40,922 nucleotides of DNA, taken from positions 1 to 40,922 of the forward strand of contig NZ_MBPN01000042.1 of NCBI RefSeq assembly GCF_001695625.1, in the 5' to 3' direction. Shown in pieces: positions 25,706 through 33,536 of the stretch. This stretch comes from Pseudomonas defluvii (lineage in GTDB: Bacteria; Pseudomonadota; Gammaproteobacteria; Pseudomonadales; Pseudomonadaceae). The stretch's first letter is position 1; each line of letters opens with the position of its first letter. The notes under the pieces were generated by a model that made no database searches, was not told where the DNA came from, and was given only the letters and a program-made list of their open reading frames with translations. A program made the position numbers and the translations under genes.

Positions 25706-26190
25706 TCGAAGATCTCCATCAGCGGGCGTTCGTAGGTGTGCTTGAAGTGCTCGATGAATTGCGTTTCGTCGTCCAGATCAAAGACATGCAGTAACAAGAC
25801 ACTGCGGTCCAGCGCCAGCTCCGACCAGATGGTGCCAGGGACCACCGTTGTGATCATCGACAAGGCTGCTAGCCCGTGAGCATCGCGCAAGTCCAGTGGA
25901 ATGCGCACGAAGGCCGACCGTGGTGGGCGCTGGCCGGCAGTCAGGACACTGCGAGCCACTTGCAGGTTGGAGCTCAGCACATCCAGACCAACCCGCAGGA
26001 TCAGGCGTACGATGGTCGCAGGTTTGCGAATGCTCACTGACTGTGGTCGCAGGGGGGCCATCAGTAGCGGTGCGAGCACGCCAAGCAGCGCGCCCAGCAA
26101 CAGGTTGCCGGGGCTTATCGAAAGGTTCAATACCAGCCACAGCAACCACAGCGCCAGCGATATCAGAGGGGCAGGGAGCAGGCGCTTCAT
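25702..26190 (-). CDS. shaE: Na+/H+ antiporter subunit E
   Basis: A 162-residue MrpE subunit. Two membrane helices lie at the N-terminus (APLISLALWLLWLVLNLSIS, LLLGALLGVLAPLLMAPL), followed by a cytosolic domain with the family motif RIPLDLRDAHGLAALSMITT and TVVPGTIWSELALD, ending LLHVFDLDDE. MrpE is needed for stability and full activity of the complex. It overlaps shaD upstream and shaF downstream by four bases each. Confidence 0.93.
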   Translation of the reverse strand: MKRLLPAPLISLALWLLWLVLNLSISPGNLLLGALLGVLAPLLMAPLRPQSVSIRKPATIVRLILRVGLDVLSSNLQVARSVLTAGQRPPRSAFVRIPLDLRDAHGLAALSMITTVVPGTIWSELALDRSVLLLHVFDLDDETQFIEHFKHTYERPLMEIFE

Positions 26191-27866
26191 GGCTGCACCC
26201 CCTCAGGTACAGCCAGCGGGCCTGCCACTGGCCGTGTAGCGAACACCGCAGAAATGTACTGCTGCGGGTTCTGCAGGCCGTTCGCAGTGTCCTGCGTGTA
26301 GCGTAACAGTGGCTCGGCCTGGATGCTGAGGAGTACGCACAAGCCGAGCAGGGCAACAATCGGCAGGCATTCCAGGCGCCTTAGTACTGGCGAAGGGCGT
26401 TCCTGTGGTGTCCAGAAGCGCTTGATGCCGACGCGCGCCAGGGCAATCAGTGATGCCAGGCCCGAGAGCACCAGCAGTGCCAGCAGTGTCCAGCCGGTCA
26501 TCGGCAACGGCTGTTCGGTCGTGATGCCGAGGCCTTGCGGGTTGAGCAGGGCGCTGATCAGGTTCAGCTTGCCGATGAAACCCGATAGCGGTGGCATGCC
26601 GATCACCAGCAGGGCGCAGGCGATGAAGCTCAGGCCGAGAAACGCCATGGCCCAGGGGATGACCTGGCCGACAACGGCCTTCTGATCATCGTCCAGGTTG
26701 ATGCCTTTGGGCAGTTGGGGTGGCTCGGGTGGCGCCGGCAGGGTGTCGCCGTCGTCGTCCAGCGGAATCTCGTTGACCGAACGAGAGCGTTCGATCAGTT
26801 CCGCAAGCAGGAACAGTGCGCACAGCGCCAGCGTCGAGCTGACCAGATAGAACAGCGCCGCTGCGGTCAGGGCGGGTTGCCCGAAGCCTATCGCGGCCAG
26901 CAGCGTACCTGCCGAGACCAGGATGCTCAGGCTGGCCATACGTTCAAGACGCTGGGCGGCGAGTATCAACAGTGCGGCACAACCCAGGGTTGCGAGGCCG
27001 CCGTACACCAGCCATTCACCACCGAAGAATGAAGAGTCGCCGGCTTGCCCGGAAAACAGCAAGGTCCAGAGACGCAACACGGTGTAGATGCCGACCTTGG
27101 TCATGATTGCGAAAAGTGCGGCCACGGGGGCGCTTGCTGCCGAGTACGCCGGTACCAGCCAGAAATTCAACGGCCAGATGCCGGCCTTTGCCAGAAAGGC
27201 GATGGCCAGAATCGCGGCGCCAGCGTGCAGCAAGCCTCGGTCGGCCTCAGGCACCAGTGGGATCTTGACCGCCAGGTCGGCCATGTTCAGGGTGCCGGTA
27301 ACGCCATAGAGCATCGCTGCGCCAATCAGGAACAGCGATGACGCGACGAGGTTGATGGCAATGTAATGCAGGCCGGCCTTGACCCGTGCCCGTCCCGAGC
27401 CGTGCAGGATCAAGCCATAGGATGCCGCCAGTAGCACCTCGAAAAAGACGAACAGGTTGAACAGGTCTGCCGTCAGGAAGGCCCCGTACAGCCCCATCAG
27501 CTGGATCTGGAAGAGGGCATGGAAACTGGCTCCGGCGCTGTCCCAGCGGGCCATGGCGTAGAGCAGCGCGCTAAGCCCGACAATGCCGGTCAACACCAGC
27601 ATCATTGCCGCGAGGCGGTCGACTACCAGCACGATGCCGAACGGTGCGGGCCAGTTCCCGGGCAGGTAAACACCCATCGAACTGGCATGCCCCTGTGTGT
27701 GTACCCACACCAGTAGCATCACGGAAATGCCCAGGCCAAGCAGGGTTGAAACCAGGTTGATACGGGCCTTGAGTGGCCGTCGCTTTTCGCCGAGCAGCAG
27801 CATCAGCGCTGCGGTCATCAGAGGCAGCAGGATGGGGGCGACGATCAGTTGGTTCATCGCATTCAT
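26187..27866 (-). CDS. shaD: Na+/H+ antiporter subunit D (NuoM/NuoN-like)
   Basis: A 559-residue membrane protein of the proton-conducting NADH-quinone oxidoreductase M/N family, with about 14 helices. The signature region is FNLFVFFEVLLAASYGLILHG, with the key glutamate in FFEV, and the conserved lysine is in FLAKAGIWPLNFWLVPAYSAA. A hydrophilic insert (RSRSVNEIPLDDDGDTLPAPP, about residues 365-395) is longer than in Bacillus MrpD but usual in pseudomonads. The start is taken at ATG 27866 (four-base overlap with shaC); a second in-frame ATG at 27857 is possible. With subunit A it forms the ion-translocating core. Confidence 0.95.
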   Translation of the reverse strand: MNAMNQLIVAPILLPLMTAALMLLLGEKRRPLKARINLVSTLLGLGISVMLLVWVHTQGHASSMGVYLPGNWPAPFGIVLVVDRLAAMMLVLTGIVGLSALLYAMARWDSAGASFHALFQIQLMGLYGAFLTADLFNLFVFFEVLLAASYGLILHGSGRARVKAGLHYIAINLVASSLFLIGAAMLYGVTGTLNMADLAVKIPLVPEADRGLLHAGAAILAIAFLAKAGIWPLNFWLVPAYSAASAPVAALFAIMTKVGIYTVLRLWTLLFSGQAGDSSFFGGEWLVYGGLATLGCAALLILAAQRLERMASLSILVSAGTLLAAIGFGQPALTAAALFYLVSSTLALCALFLLAELIERSRSVNEIPLDDDGDTLPAPPEPPQLPKGINLDDDQKAVVGQVIPWAMAFLGLSFIACALLVIGMPPLSGFIGKLNLISALLNPQGLGITTEQPLPMTGWTLLALLVLSGLASLIALARVGIKRFWTPQERPSPVLRRLECLPIVALLGLCVLLSIQAEPLLRYTQDTANGLQNPQQYISAVFATRPVAGPLAVPEGVQP

Positions 27867-28207
27867 TCACTCGGCTCCCGGCCATCGACGTGGTCAGTGC
27901 CGGTCAAGCCACGTGACGCCAGCAGTACGACCAGAAACAAGGCGGTCATGGCGAAGCTGATGACGATTGCCGTCAGTACCAGGGCTTGGGGCAGCGGGTC
28001 GGTGTAGTTGAACAGGTCCTGCGGTACGCCGTCCTTGATGATCGGCTCCTTGCCAATGAACAGGCTGCCCATACTGAAGATGAACAGGTTGACGCCATAG
28101 GACAACAGGCACAGGCCCATCACTACCTGGAAGGTCCGTGGCCGCAGTATCAGCCATACACCTGAGGCGGCGAGTACACCGATGGCAATTGCAATGACTT
28201 CTTCCAT
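27863..28207 (-). CDS. shaC: Na+/H+ antiporter subunit C (NuoK-like)
   Basis: A 114-residue MrpC subunit homologous to NuoK, with three membrane helices (EEVIAIAIGVLAASGVWLIL, VVMGLCLLSYGVNLFIFSMG, LVLTAIVISFAMTALFLVVL). The loop FIGKEPIIKDGVPQDLFNYTDPLPQALVLTAIVI is typical of the MrpC family: the DPLPQALVLTAIVI segment is nearly invariant. Its ATG (28207) shares one base with the shaA stop (TGATG), and its stop overlaps shaD by four bases. Confidence 0.95.
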   Translation of the reverse strand: MEEVIAIAIGVLAASGVWLILRPRTFQVVMGLCLLSYGVNLFIFSMGSLFIGKEPIIKDGVPQDLFNYTDPLPQALVLTAIVISFAMTALFLVVLLASRGLTGTDHVDGREPSE

Positions 28208-31119
28208 CAGGCGGCTCCTGGTTGAGGGTTTTTCACGTGGCCACCGGGGCGATGGCTACGTACCGACTGGTGCGCCAGCGCGGTAAGGATCAGCAGGGTT
28301 GAACCGACTACGACCGTGAACACGCCGATATCGAAAAACAGTGCGCTGGCCACATGCAAGTCACCGATCACCGGCAGGTGAAGGTGGGCGGTGTGGGTGG
28401 TCAGGAAGGGGTAGCCCAGTAGCATTGCACCCACCCCGGTGAGGGTGGCGCAGAGCAGGCCGGTGCCCATCCAGCGCAGCGGGCGCAGGCTCATTTGTGC
28501 TTCAACCCACTGGGTGCCGGCGACCATGTACTGGAGGATGAAGGCTACCGACATCACCAGACCGGCAACGAAGCCGCCGCCCGGCTGGTTGTGCCCGCGC
28601 ATGAACAGGTACATCGACACCACCAGGGCAATCGGCAGCAGCAGGCGAACCAGGGCGGCGGGCACCATCATGAAGCCCAGTGCCGTATCGGCGGCGTGCC
28701 GTGGGTTGACCAGGTCGGTGACCACGTCCGGCGCCAGCAGACGCTGTTGTGCGGGTAACTCGATACTTTCGCGTGGCGGTCGGAAACGTCGCAGCAGGGC
28801 AAACACCGCGAGTGCCACGGCAACCAGCACGGTGATTTCGCCCAAGGTATCGAAGCCGCGGAAATCCACCAGCATCACGTTGACGACGTTGCTGCCACCG
28901 CCCTCGGGCAGTGCCCGGCTCAGGTAGAACGAGGAGATGTCGTTGGGGGTAGGCCGGGTCAGCATGGCGTAGGACAGCAGGGCCATGCCGGTACCGACCA
29001 GCACTGCCAGCACCAGGTCGCGCAGGCGTCGCAGGCGGGCACGCTCCTGGCTGCCCAGGGGCGAGACGCCCTCGATCCGGCGTGGCAGCCAGCGCAGGCC
29101 CAGCAGGATCAGGATCGTGGTGACCACTTCCACGACCAGTTGGGTCAGCGCCAGGTCGGGTGCCGAGAACCAGACGAAGGTGATACAGGTCATCAGGCCA
29201 CATACGCTGACCATGGTCAGGGCGGCCAGTCGGTGATACTTGGCTTGCCAGGCCGCACCAAGGGCGCAGGTAATTGCGATCAGCCAGAGGGCCACGAATA
29301 CACCTGAGCCCGGGATCTTCGGCCGATCACCCCAACTCAGGCCACTGTGCAGCATGGGCAGCAGGCCTGCGAGGAACGCGGCCAGTACCAGCATGAACAG
29401 TTGCTTTTGCAAGCGTCGGGTCGTGAGCAAGCGCTCGGCGCGGCGGGCCATGCGCATCAGCAGTACCTGGCAGCGTTCAAATAGTCGCTTGCCGTTGAAA
29501 CGCTCGATGAAGGGTGGATGGGCAATGCGGCCGAGCTTGAACTGGTTGCGCAGCAACAGGTACAGCACGATGCCGCCCGCCATGGCAATCAGGCTCATGA
29601 TCAGTGGTGCATTCCAGCCGTGCCAGATTGCCAGGCTGTATTCAGGCAGGGTGCCGCCGACTACAGGCAAGGCGGCCGCAGCAAGCAGGGGGCCTACGGA
29701 CTGGGCTGGAAAAATACCCACCACCAGGCAGGTCAGTACCAGGAGCTCGACCGGTGCACGCATCCAGCGCGGTGGCTCATGCGGCGTGTGGGGCAGGTCG
29801 GTGGCCTGCGGCCCGAAAAATACATCCACCGTGAAGCGCAGGGCGTAGGCCACGCTGAAGGTACCGGCCAGTGTCGCGATAACCGGCAGGGTCGTTTCGA
29901 CCCAGGCAGTGGAGGAAATGAACACGGTTTCGGCGAAGAACATTTCCTTGGACAGAAAGCCGTTGAGCAATGGCACGCCAGCCATCGAAGCACTGGCAAC
30001 CATGGCCAGCGTCGCGGTAAAGGGGATCAGGCGAAACAGCCCGCTGAGTTTGCGAATGTCACGGGTGCCGCTCTCGTGATCGATGATCCCGGCCGCCATG
30101 AACAATGAGGCCTTGAAAGTTGCATGATTGAGAATGTGGAACACTGCCGCGACGGCCGCCAATGGGCTGTTAAGCCCGAGCAGCAGGGTGATCAAGCCCA
30201 GGTGGCTGATGGTCGAATAGGCCAGCAGGCCCTTGAGGTCATTCTGGAACATCGCCGTGTAAGCGCCCAGCAGCAAGGTGCAGGCGCCCGCGCCGCTGAC
30301 GATCCAGAACCATTGTTCGCTGCCGGCCAGCGCCGGCCAAAGCCTTGCGAGCAGGAACACCCCGGCTTTGACCATGGTAGCGGAGTGCAGGTAGGCCGAT
30401 ACGGGCGTCGGCGCTGCCATGGCATGGGGAAGCCAGAAGTGGAAGGGGAATTGTGCGCTTTTGCTCAGGGCGCCCAGCAGGATGAGGGGCAGCAGTACCG
30501 GGTAGAGGGCATGGCTACGTATCTGATCACCGGCAGCCAGCACCGTGTCCAGGTCGTAGCTGCCGACCACATGGCCGAGCAGCAGCACCCCTGCCAGCAG
30601 GCACAGGCCGCCAGCTCCGGTAACCATCAAGGCCATATAGGCCCCGCGTCGTGCATCGCTGCGATGATGCCAGTAACCGATCAGCAGGAAGGAGAACAGG
30701 CTGGTCAGTTCCCAGAAGAATACGATCTGGATCAGGTTGCCGGAAATCACCAGGCCGAGCATGGCCCCCATGAACGCCAGGAAAAAGGCGAAAAAGCGCG
30801 GTACCGGGTCCTGAGGGGACATGTAGTAACGGGCATAGAGCGAGACCAGCGTGCCGATGCCAAGCACCAGCAGGGAGAACAGCCAGGCGAAGCCATCCAG
30901 GCGCAAGACCAGGTTCAGCCCAAGGCTGGGCAGCCAGCGCACTTCTTCGCGAATGATGCCGCCATCGGCAATCTGAGGGTACAGCAGCGCCACCTGTACG
31001 CTGCCGACAAGTGCAACAAGACCTGCCAGTAGTGACTCACTGTTACGCGCGTTATGCGGCAGGACAGCCGCCAGACAGCTGCCGATGAATGGCAGAAGCA
31101 GCAGAACTATCAAGGACAT
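28207..31119 (-). CDS. shaA: Na+/H+ antiporter subunit A fused with subunit B
   Basis: A 970-residue fused MrpA-MrpB subunit, as in other pseudomonads. The N-terminal half is NuoL/NuoM-like, with the key glutamate in IVFFWELTSLFSFLLIGYW, and the lysine region KSAQFPFHFWLPHAMAAPTP followed by VSAYLHSATMVKAG. The middle carries the MrpA C-terminal extension (SAPDLALTQLVVEVVTTILI), and the last ~150 residues are MrpB-like (FMRGHNQPGGGFVAGLVMS, then FDIGVFTVVVGSTLLILTAL). It is the first gene of the operon and begins MSLIVLLLLPFIGSC. It carries the proton path of the antiporter in the cytoplasmic membrane. Six genes follow each other with 1-4 base overlaps, so the subunits are likely made in a fixed ratio. 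Confidence 0.96.
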   Translation of the reverse strand: MSLIVLLLLPFIGSCLAAVLPHNARNSESLLAGLVALVGSVQVALLYPQIADGGIIREEVRWLPSLGLNLVLRLDGFAWLFSLLVLGIGTLVSLYARYYMSPQDPVPRFFAFFLAFMGAMLGLVISGNLIQIVFFWELTSLFSFLLIGYWHHRSDARRGAYMALMVTGAGGLCLLAGVLLLGHVVGSYDLDTVLAAGDQIRSHALYPVLLPLILLGALSKSAQFPFHFWLPHAMAAPTPVSAYLHSATMVKAGVFLLARLWPALAGSEQWFWIVSGAGACTLLLGAYTAMFQNDLKGLLAYSTISHLGLITLLLGLNSPLAAVAAVFHILNHATFKASLFMAAGIIDHESGTRDIRKLSGLFRLIPFTATLAMVASASMAGVPLLNGFLSKEMFFAETVFISSTAWVETTLPVIATLAGTFSVAYALRFTVDVFFGPQATDLPHTPHEPPRWMRAPVELLVLTCLVVGIFPAQSVGPLLAAAALPVVGGTLPEYSLAIWHGWNAPLIMSLIAMAGGIVLYLLLRNQFKLGRIAHPPFIERFNGKRLFERCQVLLMRMARRAERLLTTRRLQKQLFMLVLAAFLAGLLPMLHSGLSWGDRPKIPGSGVFVALWLIAITCALGAAWQAKYHRLAALTMVSVCGLMTCITFVWFSAPDLALTQLVVEVVTTILILLGLRWLPRRIEGVSPLGSQERARLRRLRDLVLAVLVGTGMALLSYAMLTRPTPNDISSFYLSRALPEGGGSNVVNVMLVDFRGFDTLGEITVLVAVALAVFALLRRFRPPRESIELPAQQRLLAPDVVTDLVNPRHAADTALGFMMVPAALVRLLLPIALVVSMYLFMRGHNQPGGGFVAGLVMSVAFILQYMVAGTQWVEAQMSLRPLRWMGTGLLCATLTGVGAMLLGYPFLTTHTAHLHLPVIGDLHVASALFFDIGVFTVVVGSTLLILTALAHQSVRSHRPGGHVKNPQPGAA

Positions 31120-31269
31120 GGGTTTCTAATCTGCAGGAGTTTGTAAGGGATCATACGTGCCGGACCGTCGATCACCAACCTGCAAGCTGTCGCAGAATCC
31201 TACAAGAACGGTGCATTAAACTATTTTTTTATAACAGTTTTTTTCAGGGATGGCGTGAAGCCTGCTGCC
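31120..31269 (-). promoter_or_regulatory. Upstream region of the sha operon
   Basis: This 150-bp gap separates the upstream eamA gene (same strand) from shaA. It has an AT-rich core near 31217-31245 with T-runs on both sides and a short AAACT/AGTTT dyad. On the minus strand it offers GTTATAAAAAAATAG as a possible -10 region for the sha operon, and it could also end eamA transcription. No clear Shine-Dalgarno precedes the shaA ATG. Confidence 0.4.
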
Positions 31270-32211
31270 TCAACCCGGTTCGCGCTCTTGTTCGCGTACC
31301 TCTTCCTCGACGGACTTCTCCTCTCGACGTTTGACCTTCAATTCGCTGACCACTACCGCAATGACGATGAGCAATGCACCGACCAGCGCGGCGCCCGGCA
31401 GGCGCTCTCCCGCCAGCCGTCCGAAGACGCCGCCCCACACGGGTTCGCCCGCGTAGATGAGGGTGGCGCGGGTAGGCGAAACCGATTTCTGTGCCCAGTT
31501 CATTGCCACCTGGATGGCTGCGCTCATCGCGCCCAGGCCGACAGCGCTGAGCACCAGTAGCCAGGAAAAGTCTGGCAATGCTTCCTGGGTCGGAACAATC
31601 ATCAGGAATGACAGGGCCGAGGCCGTTGCCAGTTGTACGACAGTGACGCGGCGCACATCGACCTTGCCAGCAAAGCGGCTGATCAGAATGATCTCGGCTG
31701 CAATGGCGACCGCGCTGACCACCGTGGCGATCTCGCCGGGACTGAACTGCAACGAACGGCCGTTCGGGCCTGCCAGCAGCATGAGCCCGATGAATGCCAG
31801 GCTGATGCCGATGCTTGGCATGAGCCCGGGGCGACGGCCCAGAATCACCCATTGAAGCAAGGGCACGAATGGCACATACAAGGCTGTGATAAACGCCGAT
31901 TGGCTGCTGCTGATGGTTTGCAGGCCAACTGTCTGCAGGCCATAGCCAAGCATGATGGAGACGCCAATCAAGAAACCGGCCTTGAGTTCGGTGGTGGTCA
32001 GGCCGGACAGCGAGCGGGCCGATACCATGGCAACGAACAGTGCGGCAGCCGCAAAACGCAGGCCCACGAAGAACATCGGGCCACTCACGGTCATCACCTT
32101 GTGCACGAGCAGAAAAGTGCCGCCCCAGAGGACAGTGATGAAGATCAGTACCCACTCGGCTTTGCTTGGCCGGAAGGACACGGTCGCGTGTTGCGGGGCG
32201 CTTGAGGTCAT
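31270..32211 (-). CDS. EamA-family (DMT) metabolite exporter
   Basis: A 313-residue drug/metabolite transporter with ten predicted helices in two EamA repeats: the first begins AEWVLIFITVLWGGTFLLVHK, and the second contains GLGAMSAAIQVAMNWAQKSVSPTRATLIYAGEPVWGGVFG in several consecutive segments. The C-terminus is a charged cytosolic tail (EEVREQEREPG). I take ATG 32211 (MTSSAPQHATVSF); a longer in-frame ATG at 32301 would run through the operator and the divergent XRE start. It diverges from the XRE-cupin regulator across 82 bp that carry two copies of a palindromic element. The substrate is unknown; amino acids or related metabolites are plausible given the link to rhtA. Confidence 0.88.
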   Translation of the reverse strand: MTSSAPQHATVSFRPSKAEWVLIFITVLWGGTFLLVHKVMTVSGPMFFVGLRFAAAALFVAMVSARSLSGLTTTELKAGFLIGVSIMLGYGLQTVGLQTISSSQSAFITALYVPFVPLLQWVILGRRPGLMPSIGISLAFIGLMLLAGPNGRSLQFSPGEIATVVSAVAIAAEIILISRFAGKVDVRRVTVVQLATASALSFLMIVPTQEALPDFSWLLVLSAVGLGAMSAAIQVAMNWAQKSVSPTRATLIYAGEPVWGGVFGRLAGERLPGAALVGALLIVIAVVVSELKVKRREEKSVEEEVREQEREPG

Positions 32212-32256
32212 GGTCTTGCACACGAATGATGGGCGACGCACAATGCGCCAAAGTGG

Positions 32257-32268
32257 GCAGTATACTGC
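32257..32268. promoter_or_regulatory. 12-bp palindromic operator-like element (copy 1)
   Basis: GCAGTATACTGC is a perfect 12-bp palindrome between eamA and the XRE-cupin gene. It matches the centre of copies 2 and 3 (GCAATATAGTGC) at 10 of 12 positions and is 29 bp, centre to centre, from copy 2. It contains a TATACT that could be the -10 box in both directions. Confidence 0.6.
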
Positions 32269-32276
32269 GCACACTC

Positions 32277-32300
32277 TACCAGCGAGCAATATAGTGCACA
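32277..32300. promoter_or_regulatory. Operator-like element (copy 2) covering the XRE-cupin start codon
   Basis: TACCA, two bases, GAGCAATATAGTGC, one base, CA. The same 24-bp arrangement occurs at 40695-40718 upstream of rhtA with 21 identical bases. The GTG inside the core (32294-32296) is the predicted start codon of the XRE gene, so a protein bound here would block its transcript start or early elongation. Confidence 0.65.
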
Positions 32301-32857
32301 AAGATTCGAATCACAGGGCGTCTGTGTTGCAGCACGTCAGTCAGAACATCCGTCGCCTGCGTCATGCTGCCGGCCTCAGCCAGACTGCACTGGCGGAAAA
32401 ATCGGGTGTGAGTCGTCGCATGCTGGTTGCCATCGAGGCTGGCGAAAAGAACGTCAGCCTGACGACACTGGATCGAATAGCCGAAGCACTTGATGTCGCA
32501 TTCAGCGATTTGATCCAGGCACCGGACAATCGCGATCCCAGTCGAATCAACGAACTGGCCTGGACGGGCGTTCATCCGGGCAGCAAGGCGATTCTGTTGG
32601 CCAGCTCCGCGGCCAGCCGCGAGGTCGAGTTGTGGGAGTGGCGCCTGGAGCCCGGCGAAGTGTACCCCTCCGAGGCCGATGCTGACGGGTGGAGCGAGCA
32701 ACTCTACGTATTTGAAGGTTGCCTGACCTTGTTGATCGAGGATCAGGTACACAGCCTGGCCGCTGGCGAATTTTTTACCTTCGCCAGCAACCGGATGCAC
32801 GTCTATCGCAACGATGGTGAGGTGGCGGTACGCTTCGTACGCAATGTCGTGATCTGA
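32294..32857 (+). CDS. XRE-family regulator with C-terminal cupin domain
   Basis: A 187-residue regulator. An HTH_3 domain at about residues 12-66 (VSQNIRRLRHAAGLSQTALA, EKSGVSRRMLVAIEAGEKNV, LTTLDRIAEALDVAFSDLI) is followed by a cupin_2 domain at about 105-185 (VELWEWRLEPGEVYPSEAD, WSEQLYVFEGCLTLLIEDQ, LAAGEFFTFASNRMHVYRN). XRE-cupin proteins usually repress efflux or catabolic genes and respond to a small molecule in the cupin. The start is GTG 32294, which gives the family-like VHKDSNHRASVLQHVSQNIRRL; the frame is open upstream but has no better start. The GTG lies inside the operator-like element, suggesting autoregulation. It is divergent from eamA and likely controls it. Confidence 0.9.
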   Translation: MHKDSNHRASVLQHVSQNIRRLRHAAGLSQTALAEKSGVSRRMLVAIEAGEKNVSLTTLDRIAEALDVAFSDLIQAPDNRDPSRINELAWTGVHPGSKAILLASSAASREVELWEWRLEPGEVYPSEADADGWSEQLYVFEGCLTLLIEDQVHSLAAGEFFTFASNRMHVYRNDGEVAVRFVRNVVI

Positions 32858-32872
32858 GCGCTGCCCGGTAGG

Positions 32873-33430
32873 TCAGTCGCGTTGGGCGTCGAGGTATTCG
32901 GCTGTCGACACGACCTGCGCATAACCGAATGCCAGCGACGCCATATAGGCGGCATGCACCTGCTCAGCGGGTACTGTCATATCGTTGAACACCAGTGCGC
33001 GGGTAGCGCAGGCATCGTGAATGACTGTGGTCGCGTAGCCAAAGTCGGCCGCCGCGCGTGCTGCCGCGTCGATGCACATATGACTCATGCTGCCGACCAG
33101 GGTAATGGCGCTGACGTGGTGATCATCCAGCAGTGCCTTGAGCTCGGTATCCAGGAAGGCATTTACCTTATGCTTGAGAACCACCGGTTCATTTGCCTGG
33201 TTTTCTGCCTTGGGATGTATCTGAGCACCCTCTGAGCCGGGCGTGAAGAACGGTGCGTCCGCGGACTCGAACTCATGGCGCACGTGAACCACCAGGTCGT
33301 TCCGGGCCCGCGCTGCTGCCAATACCTGTGCTGCGTTATCGGCAGCAGACTCGACACCGTCGAGGGGCCATTTGCCGCCGGGAAAATAGTCGTTCTGAAT
33401 ATCAATGACGATCAGCGCGTGTCGGGTCAT
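32873..33430 (-). CDS. Cysteine hydrolase, isochorismatase-like family
   Basis: A 185-residue isochorismatase-fold amidohydrolase. The catalytic triad is D10 (LIVIDIQNDYFPGGKWPL), K86 (VLKHKVNAFLDTEL) and C119 (GSMSHMCIDAAARAAADFGY), with the cis-peptide region just before the Cys. Relatives hydrolyse nicotinamide, N-carbamoyl or other amide/imide substrates; the exact substrate cannot be read from sequence. It diverges from a GlxA-type AraC regulator at 33537 (106-bp gap), a frequent pairing in pseudomonads that suggests the regulator controls it. It converges with the XRE-cupin gene, leaving 15 bp. Confidence 0.88.
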   Translation of the reverse strand: MTRHALIVIDIQNDYFPGGKWPLDGVESAADNAAQVLAAARARNDLVVHVRHEFESADAPFFTPGSEGAQIHPKAENQANEPVVLKHKVNAFLDTELKALLDDHHVSAITLVGSMSHMCIDAAARAAADFGYATTVIHDACATRALVFNDMTVPAEQVHAAYMASLAFGYAQVVSTAEYLDAQRD

Positions 33431-33536
33431 GTCGCTTTCCTTGTACTGGGAGTGGTTGTGACGTGGCGATAGTTATAGGCTTGATCGACAGGCTTGCAGA
33501 TTGGCGCAACCGACAAATTGGCTGGAAAAACTGACA
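33431..33536. promoter_or_regulatory. Divergent hydrolase / GlxA-type regulator control region
   Basis: The 106-bp gap has two copies of ATTGGC (33500-33505 and 33517-33522), 17 bp apart on the same strand, each followed by a CGACAA or TGACAA. Direct repeats of this kind are the usual form of AraC-family binding sites. The second copy abuts the regulator's start codon. This is a candidate operator only. Confidence 0.4.

Noticed and set aside
30124..31032. A 302-codon plus-strand frame opposite shaA
   Set aside because: It mirrors a strongly conserved membrane protein gene; its Gln/Gly-rich translation is typical of an antisense shadow.
31217..31245. T-rich dyad before the sha operon as a strong terminator
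   Set aside because: The stem is only about 5 A/T-rich pairs, too weak to call; the stretch may as well be promoter DNA.
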